64,000 nucleotides of DNA from Streptomyces violaceusniger Tu 4113 (GTDB taxonomy: Bacteria > Actinomycetota > Actinomycetes > Streptomycetales > Streptomycetaceae). Shown here in pieces: positions 24,435 through 35,291 of the stretch. A program made the translations under genes and the position numbers. The DNA is taken from positions 8,866,001-8,930,000 of the forward strand of contig NC_015957.1 of the NCBI RefSeq assembly GCF_000147815.2, in the 5' to 3' direction. Position 1 is the first letter of the stretch. The number at the start of each line of letters is the position of its first letter. The notes beneath the pieces are model-generated. The model worked only from the letters and a program-made list of their open reading frames with translations, searched no databases and was not told the DNA's origin.

Positions 24435-27416
24435 TTACGGGAGGATCGGCGTCGGCTGGAAGGTCAGCGAGGCCGAGCCCGACGACGGGCTCAGGCCCGG
24501 GGCGCCGCCGAAGGAGGCGGTGTAGGTCGAAGCGGTGAGGATGGTCGGCGGGACGGTCACATTGCTGAGCGTCGCCGTGCCGCCGGCGTTGGTGACCGCG
24601 CTGCCCAGCGCGAGCGGGCCCAGCACCGAGTTGGCGACGAAGGTGAGGGTCTGGCCGGGGACCGGGTTGTTCGACGCGTCCCTCAGCGTCGCGCTCAGGG
24701 TCGGGATGATCAGCGTGCCGTTGAACCGCAGCCGGATGGTGGCCGGGGTGGCGGTCACGGTGGTCCCGACCGTCGCCGAGACCACGTTCTGGGTGATCGT
24801 CGGTGAGGTCGAAGGGCCGAAGCAGGTGTCGCCGTTGTAGGTGGCGGTGACCGTGTGCGCTCCGGTGGTGAGGGTGCTGGTGCTGGCCGTCGCCACACCG
24901 GAGGCGTTGAGCGTGCCGGTGAGGGTGGGCCCGCCGCTGATCACGAAGGTGACGGTCCCGGTCGGCGTGCCCGTCGCCGGCGGCACCGGGGTCACGGTGG
25001 CGGTGAAGGTCACGTTCTGGCCGGGCGCGGACGGGTTCGGCGAGGAGGTGAGCGTGGTCGTGGTGCTCGCCTGGCCGACCGTGATGGAACCGGAGGCCGA
25101 CGAGCCCGCGACGCCGGTGTTGCCCCCGTACGTGGCCGTCACCGCGTGGGTGCCCACCGGAATGGCACTGGTCGTCACACACGCCTGGCCGCTGGCGTTG
25201 AGCGTTCCGGTCAAGGTCGGACCGCCCGCGATCACGAACGTCACGGTTCCGGTCGGAGCGCAGGTGCCGGGCACGTTCGTCGTCACCTGCGCGCACAGGG
25301 TCACCGGCTGGCCGCACACCGGAGAGGCGGGCGGGATGGTCAGCGTGGTCGTGGACGCGGCCTGGCCGACGGTGATGGAACCGGAGGCCGACGAGCCCGC
25401 GACGCCCGTGTTGCCCCCGTACGTGGCCGTCACCGCGTGGGTGCCCACCGGAATGGCACTGGTCGTCACACACGCCTGGCCGCTGGCGTTGAGCGTTCCG
25501 GTCAAGGTCGGACCGCCCGCGATCGTGAACGTGACCGTTCCGGTCGGAGCGCAGGTGCTGGGCGCCGCGACCGTCACCTGCGCGCACAGGGTCACCGGCT
25601 GGCCGCACACCGGAGAGGTGGGCAGGAAGCTCAGGGTCGTGGTGGAGACGCCCTGGTTGACCGTGACGGACCCGGTGGTGTTCGACCCGGCGACGCCGGT
25701 GTCGCCGGAGTAGGTGGCCGTCACCGCGTGGGTGCCGACCGGGATGTTGCTGGCCGTCACGCATGCCTGGCCGGTCGCGTCGACCACCCCGGTCAGCGTC
25801 GGACCACCCGCGATGGTGAAGGTGACCGTTCCGGTCGGAACGCAGGTGCCGGGCGGCGTCGTGGTGACCTGGGCGCAGAGGCTGACCGTCTCGCCGCACG
25901 ACGCCGTGCTGGGCGTGATGGTCAGCACGGTCGTCGAGGACGCCTGGTTCACCGTGACGGAGCCGGTCCCTGTCGAGCCCGTGACACCTCCGTCGCCCGC
26001 GTAGGTGGCGGTCACGGTGTGTGCGCCGACCGGGATGGCATTGGTGGTCACGCATGCCTGGCCGCTGGCGTTGAGCGTCCCGGTCAGCGTCGGACCGCCC
26101 GAGACGACGAACGTCACGTTCCCGGTGGGGAGGCATGTGCTCGGTGGCGCGACGGTCACGTTCGCGCAGATGGTCACCAGCTCACCGCAGACGGTCGGGC
26201 TGGGCGAGACGCTCACCGTGGTGGTCGACGTGCCCTGGCCCACGGTGAACGACGCCGAGCCGGTGGAGCTCGCGACACCCGTGTCGCCCGCATACGTGGC
26301 CGTCACGGTGTACGACCCCGCGGTCAGGTCACTGGTGGTGACGCATGCCTGGCCGGTCGCGTCCAGCATGCCCGTGAGAACCGGGCCGCCGGTGATCACG
26401 AAGGTCACCGTGCCCGTAGGCGTACAGGTGCTCGGCGGCGTCACCGTCACCTGGGCGCACAGGGTCACCTCCTCGCCGCAGACCGGAGCGGCCGGGGACA
26501 CCGTGACCGTGGTGGTCGAGGCTCCCTGGCCGACCGTCACCGTTCCGGTGCCGGTCGAGCCCGCGACATTCCCGTTGCCGTTGTAGGTGGCCGTCACGGT
26601 GTGTGTCCCCACCGGGATGTCGGCCGTCACGCACGCCTGGCCACTCGCGTCGAGCGCGGCGACGACGAACGGAACACCGTCGATGGCGAACATCACCGTG
26701 CCCGTCGGGGTACAGGTGCCGGGCGCGACGACCGTCACCTGGGCGCACAGGGTCACCTCCTCACCGCAGACCGGAGCGGCCGGGGACACGGTGAGGGTCG
26801 TGGTCGAGTCCGCCGGGTTGACGGTGAGCGGCGTCAAGGCCGAGTTGGACGCGGCGAAGTTAGTGTCGCCGTTGTAGAACGCGGCGACCTGGTGCGTGCC
26901 CACGCTCAGGGCGGGGACGGTCACGGAGGCGTTCCCGGCTCCGTCGAGGGTCCCGGTCACCGTGGGCCCGTCCGCGCTGACGATGAAGGTGACCGTACCG
27001 GTGGGTGTGCCGGTGCCCGGGGGCACCGCCGCCACATTGGCGGTCAGCGTCACGGTCTCCCCGCAGACGGGCGCGGGCGGCACGAAGGTGACGGTGGTGG
27101 CGGTCGCCGACTGGTTGACCAGTTGGATGGTCGTGCCGGACGAATTGTCCGTGGGATCGGCGATGTTGACGAAGTTCGCCGTGACCTGATGGGGACCGGC
27201 GGTCAGTGGTGTGGAGTCGGTCACGCTGGCCGTGCCCGAGTCGGCCCCGGTTTGAGTGAGCGTTACGGGTCCGATGGTCGGGCCACCGGTGATGGTGAAG
27301 GTCACGTCGCCCCACGGAGGGGTCCCGGCGGTGATGCCGGTGACGGTGGCGGTGTAGGTGACGGTTTGACCGAAGACAGAGGGATTCGGCGTGGAGGTCA
27401 CCACAGTGGTGGACAT
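24435..27416 (-). CDS. giant Ig-like domain repeat protein
   Basis: This encodes 993 residues. Nine Big_3_5-type Ig-like domains of 90-97 residues, each with a P-x-G-T-V-T-F strand and a final H-x-V-T-A-x-Y strand, are followed by one Big_1-like domain. Six central domains (about 3-8) carry four cysteines in fixed places: V-C-G-E, L-C-A-Q-V, G-T-C-x-P-T-G and Q-A-C-V-T. Domains 7 and 8 are nearly identical in DNA. There is no signal peptide, membrane helix or sortase signal, unexpected for a disulfide-rich adhesin-like protein. It sits alone between era and corC clusters, bounded by a terminator and a leader hairpin. Confidence 0.88.
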   Translation of the reverse strand: MSTTVVTSTPNPSVFGQTVTYTATVTGITAGTPPWGDVTFTITGGPTIGPVTLTQTGADSGTASVTDSTPLTAGPHQVTANFVNIADPTDNSSGTTIQLVNQSATATTVTFVPPAPVCGETVTLTANVAAVPPGTGTPTGTVTFIVSADGPTVTGTLDGAGNASVTVPALSVGTHQVAAFYNGDTNFAASNSALTPLTVNPADSTTTLTVSPAAPVCGEEVTLCAQVTVVAPGTCTPTGTVMFAIDGVPFVVAALDASGQACVTADIPVGTHTVTATYNGNGNVAGSTGTGTVTVGQGASTTTVTVSPAAPVCGEEVTLCAQVTVTPPSTCTPTGTVTFVITGGPVLTGMLDATGQACVTTSDLTAGSYTVTATYAGDTGVASSTGSASFTVGQGTSTTTVSVSPSPTVCGELVTICANVTVAPPSTCLPTGNVTFVVSGGPTLTGTLNASGQACVTTNAIPVGAHTVTATYAGDGGVTGSTGTGSVTVNQASSTTVLTITPSTASCGETVSLCAQVTTTPPGTCVPTGTVTFTIAGGPTLTGVVDATGQACVTASNIPVGTHAVTATYSGDTGVAGSNTTGSVTVNQGVSTTTLSFLPTSPVCGQPVTLCAQVTVAAPSTCAPTGTVTFTIAGGPTLTGTLNASGQACVTTSAIPVGTHAVTATYGGNTGVAGSSASGSITVGQAASTTTLTIPPASPVCGQPVTLCAQVTTNVPGTCAPTGTVTFVIAGGPTLTGTLNASGQACVTTSAIPVGTHAVTATYGGNTGVAGSSASGSITVGQASTTTTLTSSPNPSAPGQNVTFTATVTPVPPATGTPTGTVTFVISGGPTLTGTLNASGVATASTSTLTTGAHTVTATYNGDTCFGPSTSPTITQNVVSATVGTTVTATPATIRLRFNGTLIIPTLSATLRDASNNPVPGQTLTFVANSVLGPLALGSAVTNAGGTATLSNVTVPPTILTASTYTASFGGAPGLSPSSGSASLTFQPTPILP
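25069..25650 (-). repeat. near-identical 291-bp domain duplication
   Basis: Positions 25069-25359 and 25360-25650 encode Ig domains 8 and 7 and are almost identical for the first 190 bp of each. The offset is exactly 97 codons. It is a recent duplication or gene conversion within the Ig-repeat gene. Confidence 0.9.
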
Positions 27417-27459
27417 GGAAGCGGCCGCCCTTTCCTGATCTCAGGGAGATGAGCCGCCC

Positions 27460-27489
27460 GGCTCCGCGCGGCGCATGCCGCGCGGAGCC
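27460..27489 (-). promoter_or_regulatory. strong hairpin in the Ig-repeat gene leader
   Basis: Perfect 13-bp arms (GGCTCCGCGCGGC at 27460-27472 and its complement at 27477-27489) with a GCAT loop. It lies 44 bp upstream of the ATG, so it is either a stable leader stem that limits expression or stops read-through from upstream. Confidence 0.75.
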
Positions 27490-27766
27490 ATGGCCTCTGC
27501 ACGGGGGTGCCCATACGGCCGACCTGTCTACGTCAAGCAAGACAAGCCGGCTGTCCCCCGACAGAGGTATGGGCGACCCACCAGTCGGTATCTGCAAGTA
27601 AGCGGGTGCCTACGCCAGATGGACCAGGGAGCGGACGGCTATTCCACTCGTATGGCGCAGCGCGGGCCGCGCGTTGCCGATGCGCTGGCGCGACGGCCCG
27701 CTGTCGCGCAGGCGGGTGCCGCGCCCCGGCGCGTGCCGCGGGAGCGTGGAGGGGCGGACTTCGCGG
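27490..27766. other. non-coding stretch upstream of the Ig-repeat gene
   Basis: About 277 bp with no frame showing convincing codon bias. It should hold the promoter of the Ig-repeat gene. I see no second hairpin or known motif. Confidence 0.55.
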
Positions 27767-27946
27767 CATGACGGCGCGGCCCCGGTTTGTCGGCATGACG
27801 GCGCGGCCCCGGTTTGTCGGCATGACGGCGCGGCCCCGGTTTGTCGGCATGACGGCGCGGCCCCGGTTTGTCGGCATGACGGCGCGGCCCCGGTTTGTCG
27901 GCATGACGGCGCGGCCCCGGTTTGTCGGCATGACGGCGCGGCCCCG
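27767..27946 (+). repeat. 27-bp perfect tandem repeat
   Basis: Six exact 27-bp units beginning catgacggcgcggccccg, plus an 18-bp seventh, from 27767 to 27946. The seventh partial copy is the left arm of the corC terminator, so the array seems to have grown out of that hairpin. Both strands stay open (M-T-A-R-P-R-F-V-G or M-P-T-N-R-G-R-A-V), with no sign that either is translated. Confidence 0.95.
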
Positions 27947-27971
27947 CCCACGGGGGTGTGGACGGGGCCGC
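27938..27971 (-). terminator. corC operon terminator
   Basis: A 14-bp stem with one mismatch: 27938-27951 pairs with 27958-27971, loop gggggt. It lies 30 bp past the corC stop. Confidence 0.8.
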
Positions 27972-28000
27972 GTCGCGGGTGCGCGGGGGCTGCTACAGGG

Positions 28001-29311
28001 CTACTCCGGCTCGGCCGCGGCGGTCTCGCGGACCGGCTCGACCAGCACCGTGACAATGCGGTTGCGGCGGCCCGCCGGGGACTCGGCGGTCAGCCGCAGC
28101 GCCTTGAGCGCGGGGTCGATGCCGCCCTCGGGGACGTCGACCTGGGCCGTGGCGCCCGCGATCGGCACCCGGCCCAGCGCCTTGGCGAGCAGCCCGCCCA
28201 CCGTCTCGACGTCCTCGTCCTCCAGGTCCGTGCCGTACAGCTCGCCCAGGTCGCCGAGGGCGAGCCGGGCGGTCACCCGGTGGGTGCCGTCGCTCAGGTC
28301 CTCGATGGGCGGCAGCTCGCGGTCGTACTCGTCGGTGATCTCGCCGACGATCTCCTCGAGGATGTCCTCGATGGTGACGATGCCGGCCGTGCCGCCGTAC
28401 TCGTCGATCACGACGGCGACATGGTTGCGCTCCTGCTGCATCTCGCGCAGCAGATCGCCCGCGTTCTTGGTGTCCGGGACGAAGGTGGCGGGCCGCATCG
28501 TGGTGGAGACCAGCTCGGCCTCGGCCTCGCGGTTGATATGCGTCTTACGGACAAGATCCTTGAGGTAGACGACCCCGACGATGTCGTCCTCGTTCTCCCC
28601 GGTGACCGGGATCCGGGAGAAGCCGGAGCGCAGCGCGAGGGTGAGGGCCTGCCGGATGGTCTTGAAGCGCTCGATGACCACGAGGTCGGTGCGCGGCACC
28701 ATCACCTCGCGCACCAGGGTGTCGCCGAGCTCGAAGACGGAGTGGACCATGCGCCGCTCCTCGTCCTCGATCAGCGACTCCTGCTCGGCGAGGTCCACCA
28801 GGGCGCGCAGCTCGGCCTCGGAGGCGAACGGGCCCTTACGGAAGCCCTTGCCGGGCGTGAGCGCGTTACCGAGGAGGATCAGCAGCGGCGGGATGGGGCC
28901 CATGACCCGGGCCAGCGGGATCAGCACATAGGCGGCGACGGTCGCGGTGTTGAGCGGATGCTGGGCGCCGATGGTGCGCGGGGAGACGCCGACGGCCACA
29001 TACGACACCAGGACCATCACGCCGATCGCGACGGTCAGCGCCTTCCAGGTCTCGTCGAACTCGCGCAGACTCGCGAACGTGACGACCGCGCCCGCCGCGA
29101 CCTCGCAGGCGACCCTGACCAGCAGCGCCACATTGAGATAGCGGGTGGGGTCCTCGGCGACGAGCATCAGCTTGGCGCTGCCACGCCGCCCGGAGCGCAC
29201 GGCCTCCTCGGCCCGGAACCGGGTGGTGCGGGCGAGACCGGCCTCCGCGCAGGCCGCCAGCCAGGCCACCACGACCAGCAGGACGGTCGCGGCGACGAGC
29301 TGGGCGCTCAT
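28001..29311 (-). CDS. CorC/HlyC family protein (DUF21-CBS-CorC_HlyC)
   Basis: This encodes 436 residues. Three to four hydrophobic helices in an N-terminal CNNM/DUF21 domain (1-190) precede a CBS pair (about 205-330; [11 protein letters not shown] is the hallmark entry) and a C-terminal transporter-associated domain (about 345-425). Members move or sense Mg2+/Co2+ or protect membranes. The start overlaps ybeY by ATGA, the standard actinobacterial arrangement. Confidence 0.93.
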   Translation of the reverse strand: MSAQLVAATVLLVVVAWLAACAEAGLARTTRFRAEEAVRSGRRGSAKLMLVAEDPTRYLNVALLVRVACEVAAGAVVTFASLREFDETWKALTVAIGVMVLVSYVAVGVSPRTIGAQHPLNTATVAAYVLIPLARVMGPIPPLLILLGNALTPGKGFRKGPFASEAELRALVDLAEQESLIEDEERRMVHSVFELGDTLVREVMVPRTDLVVIERFKTIRQALTLALRSGFSRIPVTGENEDDIVGVVYLKDLVRKTHINREAEAELVSTTMRPATFVPDTKNAGDLLREMQQERNHVAVVIDEYGGTAGIVTIEDILEEIVGEITDEYDRELPPIEDLSDGTHRVTARLALGDLGELYGTDLEDEDVETVGGLLAKALGRVPIAGATAQVDVPEGGIDPALKALRLTAESPAGRRNRIVTVLVEPVRETAAAEPE

Positions 29312-29805
29312 CGGACGGTGGGGGCCGGGGAGGGACCGGTCAGGCCCTGCTCCGCGCGCCAGCCGTCGACGATGGCGGCCTGCAGGCCGAACATCTCGGC
29401 GCGCTCATCCGCCTCCTCGTGGTCATAGCCGAGGAGGTGGAGGACGCCGTGGACGGTGAGCAGGTGCAGCTCCTCGTCCATGGAGTGCTCGGTCGGCGCC
29501 TCCTCCCCCTGCTTCTTGGCCACTTCGGGGCAGAGCACGATGTCCCCGAGGAGGCCCTGCGGGGGCTCCTCGTCGTCCTTGGCCGGCGGGCGCAGCTCGT
29601 CCATCGGGAAGGACATGACATCGGTCGGCCCCGGCAGGTCCATCCACTGGATGTGCAACTGCTCCATGGCGTCGGCGTCGACGACGATCACCGAGAGCTC
29701 GGAGAGCGGGTGGATACGCATCCGGGCCAGCGCGTAGCGGGCGACGTCGAGCACAGCCCGCTCGTCGATATCGATACCGGACTCGTTGTTGACGTCGATC
29801 GCCAT
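29308..29805 (-). CDS. ybeY: endoribonuclease YbeY, rRNA maturation
   Basis: This encodes 165 residues. The zinc site [11 protein letters not shown] is complete, and P-T-D-V-M-S-F-P-M is the family signature. YbeY acts in 16S rRNA 3' maturation and 70S quality control. It follows phoH by 12 bp and overlaps the corC start, giving a phoH-ybeY-corC operon. Confidence 0.97.
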   Translation of the reverse strand: MAIDVNNESGIDIDERAVLDVARYALARMRIHPLSELSVIVVDADAMEQLHIQWMDLPGPTDVMSFPMDELRPPAKDDEEPPQGLLGDIVLCPEVAKKQGEEAPTEHSMDEELHLLTVHGVLHLLGYDHEEADERAEMFGLQAAIVDGWRAEQGLTGPSPAPTVR

Positions 29806-29817
29806 GAGGGTTCGCGG

Positions 29818-30822
<1,005 letters not shown>

Positions 30823-31014
30823 GGGCCGGCTCTCTGGCCTGCTTCTACCTCCTGGCACAAGGGTTCTCGCCGCTCGACAACCTTGGCTACAAGCTTACGA
30901 CGGAGCACCGACAAGCCCCGAGCACTTTTACTCCTCATCCACTCATCACCTCACTCACCTGGGGCTCCCGCACCCCGGCCGCCCCAGGGTCCGGGGCCTC
31001 GGCCGGGGCCCGCG

Positions 31015-32127
31015 CTACGCCTGGCGGAAACCGATCGTCGGAACGGCCCGGCGCAGCGGCCAGGGGCGGGCGGCGGCCGGGAGCAGCCGGTCGAGGAAGG
31101 CGTAGCGGCGCAGCGCGCGGCCGGGCTGGTCGTCGTAGGAGCGGGCGTGCTGCCACCAGGCGGCGATCTCGACCCAGCCGGGCGCGGAGAGCGAGCCGCC
31201 GAACTCCTGCACCGACAGCGCGGCGGTCAGCCCGGCGAAGGCCAGCCGATCGGCGAGCGGCCAGTCGGCGAGCGTGCCGGTGACGAAACCGGCGACGAAC
31301 ACGTCCCCGGCGCCGGTCGGGTCCAGGGCCTCCACGGAGATCGCGGGCACCTCTGCGGTCTCGCCGGTGCGGCCGTCGACCGCGTACGCCCCCTCGGAGC
31401 CGAGCGTGACGACGGCGAGCGGGACCAGGTCGGCGAGGGCCCGGGCGGCGGCACGCGGGCAGTCGGTGCGGGTGTAGCGCATCGCCTCCTCGGCATTGGG
31501 CAGGAACGCCTCGCAGTGCTCCAGCTCGGCGAGGTCGGCCGGATCCCAGCGGCCGGTGTCGTCCCAGCCGACGTCCGCGAAGACCCTGCTGCCGCGGCGG
31601 GCGGCCTCGGCGACCCACTCCTGGCCGCTGCCGGGCACCAGGGAGGCCACGGCGGCGCGGGCCGGGGGCGGGCAACGGGGCGCGGGCTCCTCGGGCGGCG
31701 GGGCCTCATGGCCGTGGGAGACCATGGTCCGCTCGCCCTCGTAGGCCATCGAGACGGTCACCGGGGAGTGCCAGCCGGGGATCGTGCGGGAGAGCGAGAG
31801 ATCGATGCCCTCGCCGCGGTCCAGGGCGTCCTGGCAGTAGTCCCCGTAATGGTCGTCGCCGAAGGCGGCGGCGAGCGAGGTGCGCAGGCCGAGCCGGGCC
31901 AGGGCGGTGGCCATATTGGCGACGCCGCCGGGGCTCGAGCCCATACCGCGGGCCCAGGACTCGGTGCCGCGGACGGGGGCGGTGTCCAGACCGGTGAAGA
32001 TGATGTCGAGGAAGACGGTGCCGGTGAGATAGACGTCGCACGCCGGGTCACCGGGCCGGCGAACGGCCTCGAGCGGGTCGAGCAGGGGGTAACCCGCTGT
32101 GAGCATGTCGCCTTTGTGTGTCGTCAC
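31015..32127 (-). CDS. PfkB family carbohydrate kinase
   Basis: This encodes 370 residues from GTG 32127, chosen for the GGGAG six bases upstream. PfkB signature 1 is G-G-V-A-N-M-A-T-A-L-A-R-L-G, and signature 2 is D-P-T-G-A-G-D-V-F-V-A-G-F with the catalytic Asp. The lid region T-G-T-V-F-L-D-I-I-F is present. It would phosphorylate a sugar or nucleoside; the residues do not tell which. It is monocistronic between phoH and RNase Z. Confidence 0.9.
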   Translation of the reverse strand: MTTHKGDMLTAGYPLLDPLEAVRRPGDPACDVYLTGTVFLDIIFTGLDTAPVRGTESWARGMGSSPGGVANMATALARLGLRTSLAAAFGDDHYGDYCQDALDRGEGIDLSLSRTIPGWHSPVTVSMAYEGERTMVSHGHEAPPPEEPAPRCPPPARAAVASLVPGSGQEWVAEAARRGSRVFADVGWDDTGRWDPADLAELEHCEAFLPNAEEAMRYTRTDCPRAAARALADLVPLAVVTLGSEGAYAVDGRTGETAEVPAISVEALDPTGAGDVFVAGFVTGTLADWPLADRLAFAGLTAALSVQEFGGSLSAPGWVEIAAWWQHARSYDDQPGRALRRYAFLDRLLPAAARPWPLRRAVPTIGFRQA

Positions 32128-32358
32128 CGCGCTCTCCCAGGTCTGACCGGTCCGCCTCCATCGTCGGATGCGGGTGCGGACAGTGTGCACGATGGCACGG
32201 ACAACGGGCCGGGGACCGGCAAGCGTCACCCCCTCGGGGCGTCTGCCGTGCCGGCGCGCCGCGGCGCGGCGATCCGTCCGACCCCCGCGGCAGGGCGGCC
32301 CCGCCGCGGCGCGGCCTGCACCGACCCCCGCGGCCCGGGCGCCCTCGCCGCGGTGCCC

Positions 32359-33279
32359 TCAGCGCCGTTTGGGCAGCGCCACCGTCATCAGGTCCTCGGC
32401 GACCGTGAGCTGCCCCTCGAACCCGGCGGCCCGCGCCTGGCGCTCGAAGTCGGACGGATCGCCGTAGCGCTGCGAGAAGTGCGTCAGCACCAGATGCCGC
32501 GCCCCCGCCCCGGCCGCGACCCGGGCCGCCTGCCCGGCGGTCAGATGCCCGTACTCGACGGCCAGCGCCTCCTCCTCGTCCAGGAAGGTCGACTCGATGA
32601 CCAGCAGATCGCACCCCTGCGCCAGTGCGGAGACGCCGTCGCACAGCCGGGTGTCCATGATGAACGCGAAGCGCTGCCCCCGGCGCACCTCGCTGACCTC
32701 TTCGAGCGTGACCGTACGTCCCTCGATCTCCAGCGCCCGCTCCCGCTGCAGCCGGCCGATGTCCGGGCCGCGGACGCCGAACGCGGCGAGCCGCTCGGGC
32801 AGCATCCTGCGGCCGTCCGGTTCGATCAGGCGATAGCCGTACGACTCGACGGGGTGCGAGAGCCGGGCCGCCTCCAGCGTGTACGCGGGGGTGCGGGCCA
32901 GCACCGCGCCGTCACCGGCGACCGGCTCCTCGGTCAGCGCCACCGTCTCGCGGTAGGCGGTCGCGTACCGCAGCCGCTCGAAGAACCGCTGTCCGCTCGC
33001 CGGGTAGTGGGCGGTCACCCGGTGCGGCACCCGGTCGAGGTTGATCCGCTGGATCACCCCGGCCAGGCCCAGCGAGTGATCCCCGTGGAAGTGCGTGACG
33101 CAGATCCGGTCGATGTCATGGGCGGCGACCCCGGCCCGCAGCATCTGGCGCTGGGTGCCCTCGCCGGGGTCGAACAGCAGGCCTTCGCCGTCCCAGCGCA
33201 GCAGATAGCCGTTGTGGTTGCGGTGCCGGGTCGGCACCTGGCTGGCGGTGCCGAGGACGATCAGTTCCCGTGCGGACAA
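32359..33279 (-). CDS. rnz: ribonuclease Z
   Basis: This encodes 306 residues. The start is an unusual TTG at 33279, fixed by the conserved N-terminus ([20 protein letters not shown]). The metal-binding H-F-H-G-D-H, the D-T-R-L-C-D loop and C-terminal L-T-H-F-S-Q-R-Y complete the tRNase Z active site, which removes 3' trailers from tRNA. It sits 3 bp after the HIT gene stop, so the two are cotranscribed and a TTG start probably keeps its level low. Confidence 0.95.
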   Translation of the reverse strand: MSARELIVLGTASQVPTRHRNHNGYLLRWDGEGLLFDPGEGTQRQMLRAGVAAHDIDRICVTHFHGDHSLGLAGVIQRINLDRVPHRVTAHYPASGQRFFERLRYATAYRETVALTEEPVAGDGAVLARTPAYTLEAARLSHPVESYGYRLIEPDGRRMLPERLAAFGVRGPDIGRLQRERALEIEGRTVTLEEVSEVRRGQRFAFIMDTRLCDGVSALAQGCDLLVIESTFLDEEEALAVEYGHLTAGQAARVAAGAGARHLVLTHFSQRYGDPSDFERQARAAGFEGQLTVAEDLMTVALPKRR

Positions 33280-33282
33280 GGG

Positions 33283-33642
33283 TTATCCGGGGGGCCAGTT
33301 GAGCCCGCGGCCGCCCAGGACGTGGGCATGGGCGTGGAAGACGGTCTGGCCGGCGCCGGAGCCGGTGTTGAACACCACGCGGTAGCCCGTCTCGACGAGC
33401 TTCTCATCGGCGGCGACCGCGCCCGCCTCGCGCAGCACATCCGCGGCGGCCTGCGGTTCGGCCGCGGCGAGGGAGGCCGCGTCCGGGTAGTGCACCTTGG
33501 GGATCACCAGGATGTGGGTGGGTGCCTGGGGGTTTATGTCACGGAATGCGACGATGGTGTCCGTCTCGCGGACGACGGTGGCCGGCACCTCCCCCGAGAC
33601 AATCTTGCAGAACAGGCAGTCGGCCTGCGGTTCTCCCGCCAC
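33283..33642 (-). CDS. HIT family nucleotide hydrolase
   Basis: This encodes 119 residues from GTG 33642; AAGGAG six bases upstream decides this start over a longer frame from 33669. Cys-x-x-Cys near the N-terminus (C-L-F-C-K-I-V-S-G-E-V-P) and the triad H-A-H-A-H-V-L-G-G place it in the HINT branch, which hydrolyses purine phosphoramidates. It is the first gene of the HIT-rnz pair. Confidence 0.95.
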   Translation of the reverse strand: MAGEPQADCLFCKIVSGEVPATVVRETDTIVAFRDINPQAPTHILVIPKVHYPDAASLAAAEPQAAADVLREAGAVAADEKLVETGYRVVFNTGSGAGQTVFHAHAHVLGGRGLNWPPG

Positions 33643-33719
33643 CGGTGGCTCCTTACGGATCGTCGGCACATACGGTCCGGATGGTACCGGGAGCCCCTGC
33701 CGACGCGAGAGATCGCGGC

Positions 33720-34430
33720 CTATTGGCCCTGACTACCGCCCTCGGTACCGTCCTTACCGGCGCTGTCCCCGGCACCGGTCCGACCGGCGCCGCCCTCGGT
33801 GGTCGGGTGGTCCCAGGGGTGGCTGCGGGTCGGCTGGGGGCTCTCGGTGGTCGGGCGGTCCCACGGGTGACTCCGGGTCGGCTGGGGGGCCTCGGTGGTC
33901 CGGTGGTCCCACGGGTGACTACGGGTCGGCTGAGGGCTCTCCGTGGTCGGACGGTTCCACGAGTGGCTGAAGGTCGGCCGGGGGCTGTCGGTGTCCGGGC
34001 CGCCGCCCTGGCACTCCCCGATCACCTGCGCCTCGAAGACCTTCCGGCCGTCCACCTCGCCGGTCACATCGCCCCGGACGCAGTGGTCCGCGCGTACGTA
34101 GGTGACCCGGCCCTTGATCCTGATGTCCTTGTCGTTGTCGGTCCTGCCGTGGCAGTCCACGCGCGCGTCGGTCTCCCCGGACCGGTCGCTCCGCGAGGGC
34201 GAAGCACCGGCCGTATGGCCGTTCTTGAACTCGGCGTTGCAGCTCATCCAGCGGACGCCGACCCCGCCCCGCTCCAGCGCCTCCGTGACGACCTGGTCCG
34301 TGGTGATCGCGACCGTCACGGAGCTGATGCCGCCGCCGGTCGGCTCACACGCTGTCACCGCGACCGCCGCGCCGACCGCCGCGACGGACAAGAGCGTCCG
34401 TCCCCGCCTTGCCTGACTCAATACCCCCAT
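33720..34430 (-). CDS. putative lipoprotein with Pro-rich tandem tail
   Basis: This encodes about 236 residues. A lipobox V-T-A-C at about residue 28 follows a short signal helix. The middle (40-145) is a small domain with several cysteines (S-C-N-A-E-F, V-D-C-H-G, D-H-C-V-R-G, G-E-C-Q-G). The tail (about 150-215) has four or more units of T-T-E-S-P-Q-P-T-R-S-H-P-W-D, a wall-spanning or disordered stalk. It is monocistronic. The function is unknown. Confidence 0.8.
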   Translation of the reverse strand: MGVLSQARRGRTLLSVAAVGAAVAVTACEPTGGGISSVTVAITTDQVVTEALERGGVGVRWMSCNAEFKNGHTAGASPSRSDRSGETDARVDCHGRTDNDKDIRIKGRVTYVRADHCVRGDVTGEVDGRKVFEAQVIGECQGGGPDTDSPRPTFSHSWNRPTTESPQPTRSHPWDHRTTEAPQPTRSHPWDRPTTESPQPTRSHPWDHPTTEGGAGRTGAGDSAGKDGTEGGSQGQ

Positions 34431-34547
34431 AGGGGATAGGTTCCCATCGGCCGACGCCTATCGGAAGGCCGTCCTCGGCCAGGTACGGGCGCACTGAAGC
34501 GCGAAGAGACCCCAGAGGGGCCCTCTCTCATCCCGGAGGGGCCTCTC

Positions 34548-35291
34548 TCATCCCCAGCGGCCGGTGCGGCCGAGCAGCAGCGCGGCGGCCGCCGTTCCGG
34601 CCGTGGAGGTGCGCAGCACGCTCGGGCCCAGCCGGTACGGCCGCGCGCCCGCCTCCGCGAAGGCCGCCAACTCCTCGGGGGACACGCCCCCTTCGGGCCC
34701 GACGACCAGCACGATCTCGCCGCGCGCGGGCAGTTGGGCGCTCGCGAGCGGTTCGCCGCCCTCCTCGTGGAGCACGGCCGCGAACGCGGCTTCGGCGAGA
34801 AGCAGGGCAACCTGCTTGGTCGTCATCGCGTCCGGGACCTCGGGGAAGGTCAGCCGACGGGACTGCTTGCCCGCCTCGCGCGCGGTCGACCGCCACTTGC
34901 CGAGCGCCTTGAGGCCGCGCTCGCCCTTCCACTGGGTGATGCAGCGGGACGCCGACCACGGAACGACGGCGTCCACACCGGTCTCCGTCATGGTCTCCAC
35001 CGCCAGCTCGCCCCGGTCGCCCTTGGGCAGCGCCTGGACGACGGTGATCCTCGGGTCCGGGGCCGCCTCCTGGCGCACCTCGTCCACCGCGATCTGCAGC
35101 CGGTCCTTGCCCTCGACGGCCGCCACGGTGCCCTGGACGCCCGTACCGTGGCCGTCCGTCAGCACCACGGGCTCACCGACGCGCAGCCGCCTTACGGACA
35201 CCGCGTGGCGCCCCTCCGGGCCCTCCAGCCAGACCCGGGCCCCCGCGGCCGCACCCGCCAGGGAGTCGGCCACGAACACCGGGGCGGTCAC
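34548..35291 (-). CDS. rsmE: 16S rRNA m3U1498 methyltransferase
   Basis: This encodes 247 residues from GTG 35291, whose GTGA overlaps the stop of the upstream gene. It has an N-terminal PUA-like domain (H-A-V-S-V-R-R-L-R-V-G-E), Q-A-L-P-K-G-D-R, and the SPOUT knot with V-G-P-E-G-G-V-S-P-E-E and L-G-P-S-V-L-R-T-S-T-A. It methylates U1498 in the 30S decoding region. It is cotranscribed with the nitronate monooxygenase gene, after which a short repeat crosses its stop. Confidence 0.96.
   Translation of the reverse strand: MTAPVFVADSLAGAAAGARVWLEGPEGRHAVSVRRLRVGEPVVLTDGHGTGVQGTVAAVEGKDRLQIAVDEVRQEAAPDPRITVVQALPKGDRGELAVETMTETGVDAVVPWSASRCITQWKGERGLKALGKWRSTAREAGKQSRRLTFPEVPDAMTTKQVALLLAEAAFAAVLHEEGGEPLASAQLPARGEIVLVVGPEGGVSPEELAAFAEAGARPYRLGPSVLRTSTAGTAAAALLLGRTGRWG

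Noticed and set aside
24855..27452. Long plus-strand frame opposite the Ig-repeat gene
   Set aside because: Repeats mirror the Ig domains on the coding strand; no start signal or domain.
27767..27946. 27-bp array considered as a CRISPR array
   Set aside because: Units are directly adjacent with no spacers, and no cas genes are present.
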